64,000 bases of DNA from Bacteroidales bacterium (GCA_003818205.1 RPRQ01000003.1:1-64000); one strand, 5' to 3'. Positions 20,328 to 29,333 are shown, numbered from the stretch's first letter. Notes: generated from the sequence alone by a model not told the origin. Program-made: numbers and translations.

Positions 20328-22790
20328 TTAAAATGAATCATTTTCGGTCCGTTCAATTACCTCTTGCTGCAAATCCGCATTCATATCGTTGAAATAATCG
20401 CTGTAACCAGCCATGCGAACCATTAAATCCTTATAATCATCAGGACAGGCTTGGGCTGCTAAAAGTGTAGCGGTATCCACAATATTAAACTGAATGTGGT
20501 GACCTCCAAGGGTAAAGTAACTTCTGATCAGCTGTCCCAGCTTCTTAATATCCTCATCTTTCCTCATCAAGCTAGGCAAAAATCTTTGGTTCAAAAGAGT
20601 ACCTCCCGATTTTACGTGGTCGAGTTTGGTTAGTGATTTTACTACTGCCGAAGGGCCTTTTGTATCCGCCCCATGCGATGGTGATGTTCCGTCAGATATA
20701 GATTTTCCTGCAAGTCGTCCATTTGGTGTTGCGCCCATTACCTTGCCAAAATATACGTGGCAAGTAGTTGAGAGCATATTCAAATGGTATTTCCCCCCAG
20801 GTTTAATGTTTGGTTTACCATCGATGGTATCAACAAGATCGTCATAAACTTTAAGGGCTATTGAATCGGCATAATCATCATCATTACCAAAAAATGGAGT
20901 ACGATTGATAATCGTTTGTCTCATCAGCTCGTCCCCTTCGAAGTTCTTTAGCACTGCATTTAAAACCTTGTCCATGCTGAATGTTTTCTCCTCGAAGACA
21001 TGCTTTTTCAAAGCCGCTAGGCTATCGGTAACCGTTCCAAGCCCACAGCACTGAATATAGCTTGTGTTGTAGCGTGGACCACCATCGTAGTAGTCGCGAC
21101 CTTTGCTGATGCAATCTTCGATAACCACCGATAGGAAAGGTGCTGGGGCATACTTAGCGAACATTCGGTCGATGTAATTGCTCACTCGCATTTTCTGATC
21201 AACTACATACTGAACTTGTTTCAGAAATGCATTGTAAAGCTCATCATATGATTTGAAATTTCGAGGATCGCCGGTTTGTATCCCGACCATTTTCCCGGTC
21301 ACAGGGTTTATCCCATTATTCAGCGTCACCTCAAATATTTTTGGAACATTGAGGTAGCCGGTAAGCAGGTATGCCTCTTTGCCGAAAGCACCAACCTCGA
21401 TACAACCACTGCATCCCCCTTCGCGTGCATCTTGTAGCGATTTCCCCTGACGCAACATCTCAAGGATATAGATATCGGGATTAAATACCGAAGGATACCC
21501 ATGCCCCTGACGGATTACATGAGCCGCTGCGTGTAAGAATTTGTCGGGAGTTTTTGCGCTAATATGCACCGAGTTGCCGGGCTGTAGTATGTGTAGCTCC
21601 TCAACAACCTCAAGCATGATGTAAGAAACCTCGCTTGTTCCATCGGAACCATCCGCTTTTACGCCACCCAAATTGATATTGGTAAAATCGTTGTAAGTAC
21701 CACTCTCGCGTGCTGTAATTCCTACTTTTGGTGGGGCAGGATGATTATTTACCTTTATCCAGAAGCATGAAATCAACTCTTTAGCCTCATCGCGAGTTAG
21801 CGTTCCAGCAGCAATTTCTTTATTGTAGAAAGGGGTCAAGTGCTGATCGAAATGTCCTGGATTCATGGCATCCCATCCATTTAATTCAGTTATAGTACCA
21901 AGATGAACAAACCAGTACATCTGAATGGCCTCCCAAAGATTTCGGGGGGCATGAGCAGGAATCCAACGACAAACCTCGGCTATCTTCTTTAACTCTTTAA
22001 CTCTTTGAGGGTCTTTCTCCTTATTAGCTAATCTTTCGGCAAGTTCAGCATGGCGTTCGGCAAAAACGATAACCGCATCGCACGAAATATCCATCGCTTT
22101 CCATTGCTCTGCTTTATCAGTTGCTTCAGGATCGTTTAGGTAATCAAGTTTGGCAAGGTTATCGGCGATCTCTTTTTTGAAATCGAGCATTCCTTTCTGG
22201 TATATCTTTCCATCAAGCGCAGTATGACCTGGAGCACGCTGCTCCATAAATTCAGTAAATAACCCTGCTTCGTATGCAGCACGCCATTCATTGGGTACGT
22301 GGTTAAATATTCTCTCACGCTGTGTTTTGCCCTGCCAGTAAGGGATAACCTCATTTTCATAAAGGTTAATATCTTCCTGACTGATGGTGTAGCGCTGCAT
22401 CTCACGAGTATTGAGCACATGAAAATCTTCCACGCTATGACAAGTGAGTTCAGGGAAAGTGGGAACACACTTGGGTTTTGGACCACGCTCGCCTACAATC
22501 AATTCTCCTTCACCAATATAAATGGTTTTTTTCGTGCAATGATCCAAAAAGTTCAAGGCCCGTAAAACCGGAATCGAGTACTTTCCATAGTTTTCCTTAT
22601 AAAAATTCGTTTCGTGTAAAGCACGTTCAATTGAAAGTGATGGTTCAGCCTCAAAGCTCAGCTTACGGAGTTTTTGAATCCGTTCATTCATCCCAGGGCC
22701 AATACTATTTTGTTTTGGTTCATAGAAGTTTCCCTCAGCAGTTGCAGGCCTTTCTGGCGTAGCACTATGGGGTATTATTTTTTCAAACAT
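20328..22790 (-). CDS. hypD: trans-4-hydroxy-L-proline dehydratase (glycyl radical enzyme)
   Basis: An 820-residue glycyl radical enzyme. The thiyl-radical cysteine is Cys463 with Glu465 (SGCIEVG), and the radical glycine is Gly795 in RMAGYS. The residues I recall for Clostridioides difficile HypD (His160, Asp278, Asp339, Phe340, Cys434, Glu436, Tyr450, Gly765) fall on identical residues here at a constant offset of 29-30: His189, Asp307, Asp368, Phe369, Cys463, Glu465, Tyr479, Gly795. That argues strongly for hydroxyproline dehydration to 1-pyrroline-5-carboxylate rather than a diol, choline or formate lyase. The offset equals an N-terminal extension before MNERIQKLRK. Activase is next; the pyrroline-5-carboxylate reductase must lie elsewhere. 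Confidence 0.88.
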   Translation of the reverse strand: MFEKIIPHSATPERPATAEGNFYEPKQNSIGPGMNERIQKLRKLSFEAEPSLSIERALHETNFYKENYGKYSIPVLRALNFLDHCTKKTIYIGEGELIVGERGPKPKCVPTFPELTCHSVEDFHVLNTREMQRYTISQEDINLYENEVIPYWQGKTQRERIFNHVPNEWRAAYEAGLFTEFMEQRAPGHTALDGKIYQKGMLDFKKEIADNLAKLDYLNDPEATDKAEQWKAMDISCDAVIVFAERHAELAERLANKEKDPQRVKELKKIAEVCRWIPAHAPRNLWEAIQMYWFVHLGTITELNGWDAMNPGHFDQHLTPFYNKEIAAGTLTRDEAKELISCFWIKVNNHPAPPKVGITARESGTYNDFTNINLGGVKADGSDGTSEVSYIMLEVVEELHILQPGNSVHISAKTPDKFLHAAAHVIRQGHGYPSVFNPDIYILEMLRQGKSLQDAREGGCSGCIEVGAFGKEAYLLTGYLNVPKIFEVTLNNGINPVTGKMVGIQTGDPRNFKSYDELYNAFLKQVQYVVDQKMRVSNYIDRMFAKYAPAPFLSVVIEDCISKGRDYYDGGPRYNTSYIQCCGLGTVTDSLAALKKHVFEEKTFSMDKVLNAVLKNFEGDELMRQTIINRTPFFGNDDDYADSIALKVYDDLVDTIDGKPNIKPGGKYHLNMLSTTCHVYFGKVMGATPNGRLAGKSISDGTSPSHGADTKGPSAVVKSLTKLDHVKSGGTLLNQRFLPSLMRKDEDIKKLGQLIRSYFTLGGHHIQFNIVDTATLLAAQACPDDYKDLMVRMAGYSDYFNDMNADLQQEVIERTENDSF

Positions 22791-22914
22791 GATCTTCTTT
22801 TTTAAAGATTGTTTATGAGATAATGAAAACTGAAAAAACGTATAATCAATAATTACAATTATCTCTCAGCAAGAAAGATAAAGATTACATATTAGAATAG
22901 AAGTGAAGTAGAAT

Positions 22915-22980
22915 CAGCACATCCAACAAGAGAAAAGCCCCTTGCCATTATTGTGGTATAAAGTTGATGCTAAACTGCTG
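22915..22980 (-). promoter_or_regulatory. Structured 5' leader element upstream of hypD
   Basis: On the minus strand the leader between promoter and hypD can fold so that 22963-22980 (CAGCA, then GCATCAAC) pairs with 22915-22927 (GTTGGATG, then TGCTG), a stem of about 12 pairs with small bulges around a 35-base apical region. A second small hairpin lies at 22980-22999. It could be a cis-regulatory RNA; no known riboswitch class is recognised. Confidence 0.35.
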
Positions 22981-23003
22981 ATCATTTTTGAGAATGATTT
23001 GTG

Positions 23004-23036
23004 CAAATATACTTTTTTGTAAGTACCAATTGCAAT
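23004..23036 (-). promoter_or_regulatory. Bacteroidota-type promoter for hypD
   Basis: On the minus strand, ATTG (23033-23036), 21 bases, then TATATTTG (23004-23011), close to the Bacteroides TTTG/TAnnTTTG consensus. Transcription would start near 22997 and leave a leader of about 200 bases before the hypD ATG at 22790. Confidence 0.6.
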
Positions 23037-23072
23037 GATAAATATCAATACGTAAGTAATACAAAAAATGTT

Positions 23073-23678
23073 CTAACCCAACGATAATATTAATGAAACA
23101 ATAATGGGAACCAGAATAGTAAGCACTATCCCATGAAAAAGCGAAACAATGGCATACTCTTTTCCCGATGCCTTTGTAATGATCGGTAGGGTTGTATCCA
23201 TGCTCGTTGCACCACCCGAACAGATTGGTGCAATTTTTCCAAAATAAAGAGCAATGAGCGGAGCCGCCAATAGTGTGATTATCTCACGCATTACATTCGC
23301 TAACAACGCAACTACACCTAGCGATTTGCTATAGGTTTCGGTAATGATTATGCTTGAAAGACTGTAGTACCCATAACCCGAACCTACCGCTTGAGCATCT
23401 TTTAACGATAAATCAGGGATTATAAGGTAAACAATGGTAACACCTATAGCTGTTCCCAAAATGGTTGTAAATGGTACAAGTAAAATACAAAGGTTGAACC
23501 CCTTTAATGCTTGAAATGCTTTAGCGTCAGCCCCAACGCCAACACCAACTAAAAACATCAAAAAGTAAAGAGCATAGCTGCTATACTCCTCTTTTATTAA
23601 ATCGCCGGGAATTATCTTATAAAAACTTAGAAGTAAACCCGCTGTAAAGAATCCTAAAATAATCAAACTACCCTTCAT
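23073..23678 (-). CDS. LysO family transporter, C-terminal part
   Basis: A 201-residue membrane protein with six or so hydrophobic segments, corresponding to the larger C-terminal portion of LysO/YbjE (DUF340), the E. coli lysine exporter. FLVGVGVGAD near residue 43 and the GSGYGYYSLSS stretch near residue 98 are recognisable. It begins 2 bases after the stop of the 91-residue gene that supplies the N-terminal part, so the two probably act as one transporter. Substrate is uncertain: lysine export is the family precedent, but the neighbour hypD makes an amino-acid link possible. Confidence 0.8.
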   Translation of the reverse strand: MKGSLIILGFFTAGLLLSFYKIIPGDLIKEEYSSYALYFLMFLVGVGVGADAKAFQALKGFNLCILLVPFTTILGTAIGVTIVYLIIPDLSLKDAQAVGSGYGYYSLSSIIITETYSKSLGVVALLANVMREIITLLAAPLIALYFGKIAPICSGGATSMDTTLPIITKASGKEYAIVSLFHGIVLTILVPIIVSLILSLG

Positions 23679-23680
23679 CC

Positions 23681-23956
23681 CTACTCCTTCGATTTAAAGA
23701 AACGTACATAGGTTAGCCAAGCGAGAGAAATACTTCCGATTACACCACCCAGAGTCAAAGCCAACGCTTTTAATCCCAATGTTGGGAGGTTTTTCATGAT
23801 TACCTCATTTGCTCCAATGGATAGACCAAGGATAAATAGCAGGAGGTAAATTGCCCACATAATCAGCTTATCGTTTATCTTAACCAGCAAACGCCTGTTA
23901 CGGATGAAGTACCCGACAATAATACCCAAAACCATTATGGAGACAACCGTTATCAT
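23681..23956 (-). CDS. LysO family transporter, N-terminal part
   Basis: A 91-residue protein with three predicted membrane segments (VVSIMVLGIIVGYFI, the IYLLLFILGLSIGAN region and a third near 60-80). FILGLSIGAN parallels FLVGVGVGAD in the downstream protein, as in the two halves of full-length LysO. Its stop lies 2 bases before the start of the C-terminal gene. A split arrangement is, to my knowledge, common in Bacteroidota, so this is not read as a recent frameshift. Confidence 0.78.
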   Translation of the reverse strand: MITVVSIMVLGIIVGYFIRNRRLLVKINDKLIMWAIYLLLFILGLSIGANEVIMKNLPTLGLKALALTLGGVIGSISLAWLTYVRFFKSKE

Positions 23957-24325
23957 AGTTAAAAACTCTATAAATCAGCCTTATGGCTTAAATTCTACAT
24001 TCAATCCGATTACTTCCGAATTAATCGGAATGATTCCGATTAACGGTTACGTTTATGAAACGTTGGGGATTGTGTGCTTCGTAACTATCTGCCGATACAA
24101 ACGCCGATGCAGGGCATTGACTTTACATAAACACTTACACCCCAGTGTTTTATACACAATATTGGCTGTAGTTTAATTTAGCGCTGCAATCCATTTTTGC
24201 GACCCTTAGTGCCCCTGCCTACCGGTAGGCAGGGGCACTAAGCTATTAAGAAAGCCCTGAAATTTACTCGCAACTCTAAACTACAGCCACAGTATCGTGT
24301 GCTAGGTGTTATTGGCTCTTTGTCA
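23957..24325. other. 369-bp intergenic region rich in inverted repeats
   Basis: No protein gene is supported. The left part has a near-perfect palindrome around AATCGGAATGATTCCGATT (about 24023-24041). The right part holds nested inverted repeats at 24164-24288 around a perfect 38-base palindrome. The region separates the LysO pair from enolase. Confidence 0.6.
24164..24288. repeat. Nested inverted repeat with 38-bp perfect palindrome
   Basis: Outer arms GGCTGTAGTTTA (24164-24175) and TAAACTACAGCC (24277-24288) are perfect inverted copies, with weaker similarity continuing outward for about 15 bases each side. At the centre, 24205-24242 is a perfect 38-base palindrome containing CCTGCCTACCGGTAGGCAGG, the core also found near 35.64 and 48.78 kb. 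Confidence 0.75.
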
Positions 24326-25609
24326 TTACTTCGCATTTTTAAATGCTTTCAACCCTGCAAATTGAGCTGATTTTCCCAATTCATTTTCAATCCGCATAAG
24401 CTGATTAAATTTCTCAATGCGTTCTCCACGGCAACCACTTCCCGTTTTTAAATGCCCTGCATTAATACCTACGGTCAAATCTGCAATAAAACTATCTACT
24501 GTTTCACCACTTCTATGCGAGACAAAACAATTGTATGAATTTTTATAGGCAAGTTCAATTGTCTCTAATGTTTCTGTAACAGTCCCTATTTGATTTAGCT
24601 TAATTAAAATAGAATTCGCAACGCCCTTATTTATTCCTTCTGCTAAAATTGATTTATTGGTGCAGAATAAATCATCTCCAACAATTTCAATTTTTTTGCC
24701 TATAATATCCGTTAAGTTTTTCCATCCTTCCCAATCATTTTCAGCTAAACCATCTTCTAACAAAACAATGGGATATTGATTCACCCAACTTTCCCAAAGT
24801 TTAACCATTTCATCACTTGTAACTAATTTCTGTGAACTTTTAAAAAATTTATATTTCCCGTTTTCCCACATTTCACTGGCAGCAGGGTCAAGGCAGATAC
24901 TTATATCTTTTCCTGGTGTATATCCTGCTTTATTAATCCCTTCTAAAATCATTTCAACCGCCTGTTCGTTTGATTTTAAATCGGGTGCAAATCCTCCTTC
25001 ATCGCCAACACCAGTACTTAAGCCTTTTCCTTTTAATACAGCTTTTAATGAGTGAAACACTTCTACGCCCATACGGATTGCTTCGGTAAATGATGGTGCA
25101 TTGTGAGGTGCAATCATGAATTCCTGAAAATCTACTGTATTGTCAGCATGTTTACCACCATTAATCACATTCATGCAAGGAACTGGAATTATGTGAGCAT
25201 TACTACCTCCTAGGTATTGATATAATGGAATATTTGAACTTGTGGCTTTTGCTCTGGCATAGGCCATAGAAACACCGAGAATGGCATTTGCTCCTAATTT
25301 CGATTTGTTATTTGTGCCATCCAGTTCTAATAGAAAATAATCCAACTCTCGTTGATTATTAAAACATTTATTCTCAATTGCTTTTGCAATAGTGGAATTG
25401 ACATTCCCTACCGCTTTTAAAACACCTTTTCCACCATACCGTTTTTTGTCGCCATCTCTTAGCTCTGTTGCTTCTCTTTCTCCTGTTGATGCTCCACTTG
25501 GAACCATTGCCCGAGAAATTGTTCCGTCCTCCAACTTTAAATTCACTTCAACTGTCGGATTTCCTCTTGAATCGAGTATTTCGATTGCTTCAACTTTTTG
25601 TATTTTCAT
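24326..25609 (-). CDS. eno: Enolase
   Basis: A 427-residue enolase converting 2-phosphoglycerate to phosphoenolpyruvate with two Mg2+. The expected residues are in place: Glu163, Glu204 (GDEGG), metal ligands Asp241, Glu285 and Asp312, Lys337 in IKLNQIGT, and Lys388. The C-terminal loop reads [16 protein letters not shown] instead of the common SxSRSER form, and the second metal ligand is in [10 protein letters not shown] rather than IEDGLAEDD, so the protein is somewhat divergent but should be active. It is monocistronic, flanked on its 3' side by nested inverted repeats. Whether it is the only enolase cannot be seen here. Confidence 0.95.
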   Translation of the reverse strand: MKIQKVEAIEILDSRGNPTVEVNLKLEDGTISRAMVPSGASTGEREATELRDGDKKRYGGKGVLKAVGNVNSTIAKAIENKCFNNQRELDYFLLELDGTNNKSKLGANAILGVSMAYARAKATSSNIPLYQYLGGSNAHIIPVPCMNVINGGKHADNTVDFQEFMIAPHNAPSFTEAIRMGVEVFHSLKAVLKGKGLSTGVGDEGGFAPDLKSNEQAVEMILEGINKAGYTPGKDISICLDPAASEMWENGKYKFFKSSQKLVTSDEMVKLWESWVNQYPIVLLEDGLAENDWEGWKNLTDIIGKKIEIVGDDLFCTNKSILAEGINKGVANSILIKLNQIGTVTETLETIELAYKNSYNCFVSHRSGETVDSFIADLTVGINAGHLKTGSGCRGERIEKFNQLMRIENELGKSAQFAGLKAFKNAK

Positions 25610-25721
25610 GATTTTAGGCCTCCTTATTTTAAGTCAATATTTATAATAAATCAAGTCCGTTTAGATGATGCTCGTAGGTTTTATTGGGCTTTATTCACCT
25701 TGCACACTGCGACCGAGCTTA

Positions 25722-26624
25722 CTACCAAAGTGGCGATGGGTATTCCTTTTTATCAAAAAGTTCCTTTAATCGACCCTCTACCATTGGTTTATCGCCGGGG
25801 TAGGTTACGCCAAACCACTCGGCAAAAGTAGGGAGAACTTCACAGGTAACTTTTCTTTCAACTAACAGTTTATTCACTACGGTAGGAATATAGAACTCTG
25901 CTTTAGCGTTGGTAATCGATCCCGATAAAAATCCCGAAAGCATATCCTCTGTATATTTGAAGAAATCAGGGGTTAATCCCCAACAGTTCATCGAAACGGG
26001 GAGGGTTTCATCCACCTCTACGTTATCTCCCAAATCGTTTTTATAGTAAACCTTTCCGTTTAACCGCTCTATTTGGGTTCGCTCGATGCATGTCTGAAGC
26101 ATCATTTTATCATCGGTTGTACAAACACCCCTCGAAACGTATCCTTGCTCCGAAAGGGTTTTACCCAAACGATAACCTACCATAAAGTACGTTCCCTTCG
26201 GGAGATCTGGCTTTGAAAGAGCCTCCGCAAGCACCCTAAAGGCATCGTAACCATAGAAATCATCAGCATTGATAGCCGCAAATGGCTCCTTAACAACATT
26301 ACGGGTTACCCACAAAGCATGAGCGGTTCCCCAAGGTTTTGTCCTATCTGCAGGGCACGAAAAACCTTCGGGGAGCATATCCAACTCCTGAAAAACTATC
26401 TCAAAGGGAATCTTACCCTTAAAACGGTTTCCTATAACCTCAAGAAAATCCTTTTCGATGCTCTTGCGGATTACAAATACAACCTTGCCAAAACCTGCTC
26501 GCATTGCATCGAAAACCGAATAATCGATAATCGTTTCACCATTTGGGCCTAGACCATCTACCTGTTTAAGTCCGCCGTAACGGCTGCCCATTCCAGCAGC
26601 AAGAATCACTAATGTTGGTTTCAT
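25722..26624 (-). CDS. Sugar-phosphate nucleotidyltransferase
   Basis: A 300-residue nucleotidyltransferase of the glucose-1-phosphate uridylyl/thymidylyl/mannosyl guanylyl type. The N-terminal signature LAAGMGSRYGGLKQVD binds the NTP, and INADDFYG near residues 118-125 gives the metal-binding aspartates. There is no left-handed helix C-terminal domain, so it is a single-domain form. Substrate cannot be decided from sequence. The neighbours (enolase on one side, a lipoprotein on the other) give no pathway clue. Confidence 0.82.
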   Translation of the reverse strand: MKPTLVILAAGMGSRYGGLKQVDGLGPNGETIIDYSVFDAMRAGFGKVVFVIRKSIEKDFLEVIGNRFKGKIPFEIVFQELDMLPEGFSCPADRTKPWGTAHALWVTRNVVKEPFAAINADDFYGYDAFRVLAEALSKPDLPKGTYFMVGYRLGKTLSEQGYVSRGVCTTDDKMMLQTCIERTQIERLNGKVYYKNDLGDNVEVDETLPVSMNCWGLTPDFFKYTEDMLSGFLSGSITNAKAEFYIPTVVNKLLVERKVTCEVLPTFAEWFGVTYPGDKPMVEGRLKELFDKKEYPSPLW

Positions 26625-26750
26625 CTCAAAAATGATATTTTGATTTTTTTTTTAATACTGAAAATACTTCACGCTTTGGTTAAAGCATGGCAAATGTAAC
26701 GCTTTTTTTTTCTGAAGAATAAGGTTAACAGCACAGTATTTTTGTACTGC

Positions 26751-27473
26751 TTACTTTTTATCGAGTCCGCTAATAACATCGATATAGCAAGCTTCGCCAG
26801 CCTTAGGTTCGTTTGCGCCTCTCAACCTAATCATCACTATAAGATTTTCTTTATTATAGCTGCTTATGGTTTCAGTTGTTCGAGTTGAATTGATATCAAA
26901 GCCTTGGCTCACTAAGTACTTTGATATTTGATTTCCCACATCGACCATCCCCGATAAAGCATCGGTTTTAAGCACTACCTCGGCGGTAATTTTTTGCCAG
27001 CTAATGGTTGGGGTTGCCCAATCCTCCTTAAATGGCTCAATTTCTGAAAATATAACATTTATATTTTTAATAATCGCTTCAAGCACCTCAACATCGCCAA
27101 TTTCGGCAAGCGGAGTTCTTCCTTTTCCCGAAATAACTGCTTTTACATATTTCTCCGCACCTAAGTTAAAGAGCAATGTATCGCTTATAAAGCTAACGCA
27201 AACAGATGTTGAAGTACCATCATCGAAATTAATAATCAGATTATCCCCGTCTAATTCCCAAATGCCTGATGCAGCAAGTCTATCGTAAGTGAATGCTGAG
27301 TAAACGTATTCGCTATCGAGCTTTTCGAACTGAACATACTCATTCTCGCCAACAACGGTCTTCCAGTAACCAAGTATTTGATCATGTTTCAAAGTAACCT
27401 TTTTGCTGCTGCAAGAACTTATCATCACAACTCCTAGAGCAATAATGGTAAGTTTTAAAATATAACTTCTCAT
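26751..27473 (-). CDS. Hypothetical lipoprotein
   Basis: A 240-residue lipoprotein: signal peptide ending ISSC with Cys21 as lipidation site. Residues 30-120 are beta-rich with GYWKTVVGENEYVQFE and IWELDGDNLIINF, a pattern like the lipocalin-like DUF domains of Bacteroidota lipoproteins. The C-terminal half has a separate alpha/beta character (KITAEVVLKTDALSG ... LIVMIRLRG). I do not recognise a family for the whole protein. It is monocistronic. Confidence 0.7.
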   Translation of the reverse strand: MRSYILKLTIIALGVVMISSCSSKKVTLKHDQILGYWKTVVGENEYVQFEKLDSEYVYSAFTYDRLAASGIWELDGDNLIINFDDGTSTSVCVSFISDTLLFNLGAEKYVKAVISGKGRTPLAEIGDVEVLEAIIKNINVIFSEIEPFKEDWATPTISWQKITAEVVLKTDALSGMVDVGNQISKYLVSQGFDINSTRTTETISSYNKENLIVMIRLRGANEPKAGEACYIDVISGLDKK

Positions 27474-27595
27474 ATCGTCAATTTTATACTATAAAAGTAT
27501 TGGATTTTGGTTGACTTCTATAATCGGTTGATTATGAAAACAGCCATTGCTTTTCATTAAAACAACGGCTGCTAAACTAAAAAATCAATAATTAC

Positions 27596-28174
27596 CTACT
27601 GCGGCATCATATTATATGCCCTACCAACAAGGACTAGGGTTAAAATAGCTCCAAGGATAAAGTAAACTGCAATAATTACAAGCAGGCTTACTAAGAAGTA
27701 AACGGTAACCTTATCATCAGGTGATTTCATCATTGGTTTAATGCCAATATAGAGTAGGTAGAGTCCATATAATCCCAAAATACCTAAAAATCCTAGCGCA
27801 GGTATAGCTGAAAATGCCCCAGCAAGCATTACCGGTGTATAGGCATAAACAACTAGCTGCATAGTTTTTCTGAAATCCTTTACCGAGCCAAAATTTGGAG
27901 CAAGGATATCGATAATTATTGCTGAAATGTAAATTCCAACAACTGTGGTAATAAACGATATAATCGCCATTTTAATGCCCCAGCTTAGGATTGGTCCGAA
28001 AAAGGCTACGCCAATTATCCCATACCCAATAAATGCAGCTATAGCAGGGATTAAAGCAAGTGGGAATAAGTAGGTGGCAACAAGGGTTGCTACTGAGGTA
28101 TCCTCCTGATCAATCAAAGTCCATTCATCCTTTGGTTTAAGGATAATGTTTTTAGCACGATCTACTAGATTCAT
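27596..28174 (-). CDS. Yip1 family membrane protein
   Basis: A 192-residue integral membrane protein with five predicted transmembrane segments. The N-terminus VDRAKNIILKPKDEWTLIDQED is the usual entry to bacterial Yip1-domain proteins, followed by membrane segments at about 30-50, 65-90, 110-135, 135-155 and 160-185. Function in bacteria is not established. The gene is divergent from upxY, with 173 bases between the starts. Confidence 0.8.
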   Translation of the reverse strand: MNLVDRAKNIILKPKDEWTLIDQEDTSVATLVATYLFPLALIPAIAAFIGYGIIGVAFFGPILSWGIKMAIISFITTVVGIYISAIIIDILAPNFGSVKDFRKTMQLVVYAYTPVMLAGAFSAIPALGFLGILGLYGLYLLYIGIKPMMKSPDDKVTVYFLVSLLVIIAVYFILGAILTLVLVGRAYNMMPQ

Positions 28175-28296
28175 GGTTTTTTATTTTAAGGTTAAAATGA
28201 ACTATCAAAGTTATAAAAGTATTAAATGTGATTGGTAATAAATGCTACTATTTTAAAATCGTTAAAAAGATTTGCCCTGAACTTATTGGTAAATGG

Positions 28297-28328
28297 TTTG
28301 GTTCAAGCCTTAAGCCGTTGTATATTTG
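28297..28328 (+). promoter_or_regulatory. Consensus Bacteroidota promoter for upxY
   Basis: TTTG (28297-28300), exactly 20 bases, then TATATTTG (28321-28328): a perfect match to TTTG/TAnnTTTG. The ATG follows 19 bases after the element, so the leader would be only about a dozen bases. Confidence 0.82.
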
Positions 28329-28347
28329 ACCTCGAAAATTTTAAATA

Positions 28348-28866
28348 ATGGCGTTAGAAAAAAAGATTGATGCTCGTTGGTACGCCGCTTACACCAAACC
28401 GCGTAACGAAAAAAAGGTGTTAGAACGTTTGGAAGAAGCAGGGATTGAGTCGTATCTCCCTTTACAACGAAGATTAAAACAGTGGAGCGATCGAAAAAAG
28501 ATGGTTGAGGAGCCGTTGTTTCGATCCTACATTTTCGTAAGGATTACCCAAAAGGATTACTACAATGTTCTTAATACCCTAGGGATTGTCAGGTATATAA
28601 CCTTTGAGGGGAAGGCAGTTCCAATTCCTGACAATCAAATAAATCTTATTAAAAATTTGCTTGAACAAAACGTTGAGGTCGAAGCGGTTGAAGAAACCCT
28701 CGAACCCGGAGCAAAGGTTGAGGTTAAATTTGGCTCACTAATAGGATTAAAAGGCGAACTCGTTGAGCATAAGGGAAAGCAGAAAGTAGTCGTTAAAATC
28801 GAACACATATCGCACTCCCTGCTGGTTACCCTTCCAGCACAATACGTAACAAAAGCGATAGAGTAA
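28348..28866 (+). CDS. UpxY family transcription antiterminator (NusG-like)
   Basis: A 172-residue NusG paralogue. The NGN domain (residues 8-105) contains WYAAYTKPRNEKKV and LFRSYIFVRI, hallmark UpxY segments; a KOW-like region around 120-150 has VKFGSLIGLKGELVEHKG. In Bacteroides, UpxY proteins act in cis at the head of capsule operons, preventing premature termination. Here the gene is alone: rpiB converges on it 12 bases downstream and no polysaccharide genes follow. It has a consensus promoter and a very short leader. It may therefore act in trans on a distant operon. Confidence 0.88.
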   Translation: MALEKKIDARWYAAYTKPRNEKKVLERLEEAGIESYLPLQRRLKQWSDRKKMVEEPLFRSYIFVRITQKDYYNVLNTLGIVRYITFEGKAVPIPDNQINLIKNLLEQNVEVEAVEETLEPGAKVEVKFGSLIGLKGELVEHKGKQKVVVKIEHISHSLLVTLPAQYVTKAIE

Positions 28867-28877
28867 TAATTCAATAC

Positions 28878-29318
28878 TTACTTGATTGGTATTTTATTCA
28901 CCCTTCGTGAATGGCGACCATCCTCGAATTCGCTTTCAAGGAATACTTTTACAATCAGCTTAGCCTCGTTCAAATCAACAAATCGGGCAGGAATGGCGCA
29001 AACATTTGCATCATTATGGAATCGGGCTAATTTGGCAATCTCCTCGTTCCAGCAAAGGGCAGAACGCACCCCCTGGTATTTATTGGCAACGATGTTAACA
29101 CCATTGCCGCTCCCACAAAACAGAATTCCAAAATCGTATTCGCCCTCGTTAACCGATTTTGCAAGAGGGTGTGCAAAATCAGGGTAGTCAACGCTCTCCT
29201 CGCTATGGGCACCAAAATCCCATACTTTATAGCCTAAATCTTCGAGGTAACTTTTAATGCTCTCCTTTGTTGAGTAACCTGCGTGGTCGCAGCCAAGGGC
29301 AATCTTGTAAGTCTTCAT
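28878..29318 (-). CDS. rpiB: Ribose-5-phosphate isomerase B
   Basis: A 146-residue RpiB interconverting ribose 5-phosphate and ribulose 5-phosphate. Motifs: ALGCDHAGY at the N-terminus, the phosphate loop LFCGSGNGVNI with the catalytic Cys near residue 68, and RFHNDANV with the ring-opening His near residue 101. I place the start at ATG 29318; the frame extends six codons upstream only to a TTG that lies inside the promoter. It converges with upxY and is divergent from hemW. Confidence 0.92.
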   Translation of the reverse strand: MKTYKIALGCDHAGYSTKESIKSYLEDLGYKVWDFGAHSEESVDYPDFAHPLAKSVNEGEYDFGILFCGSGNGVNIVANKYQGVRSALCWNEEIAKLARFHNDANVCAIPARFVDLNEAKLIVKVFLESEFEDGRHSRRVNKIPIK

Positions 29319-29333
29319 TTTTGTGTATTTTTG

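Noticed and set aside
20328-22790. Pyruvate formate-lyase
   Set aside because: The active site has SGCIE with a single radical cysteine rather than the adjacent Cys-Cys of PFL, and the HypD substrate residues are all present.
24121-24320. Integron attC-like recombination site upstream of enolase
   Set aside because: The region is palindromic, but the expected GTTRRRY and RYYYAAC core sites are not both present and no integrase or cassette array is visible.
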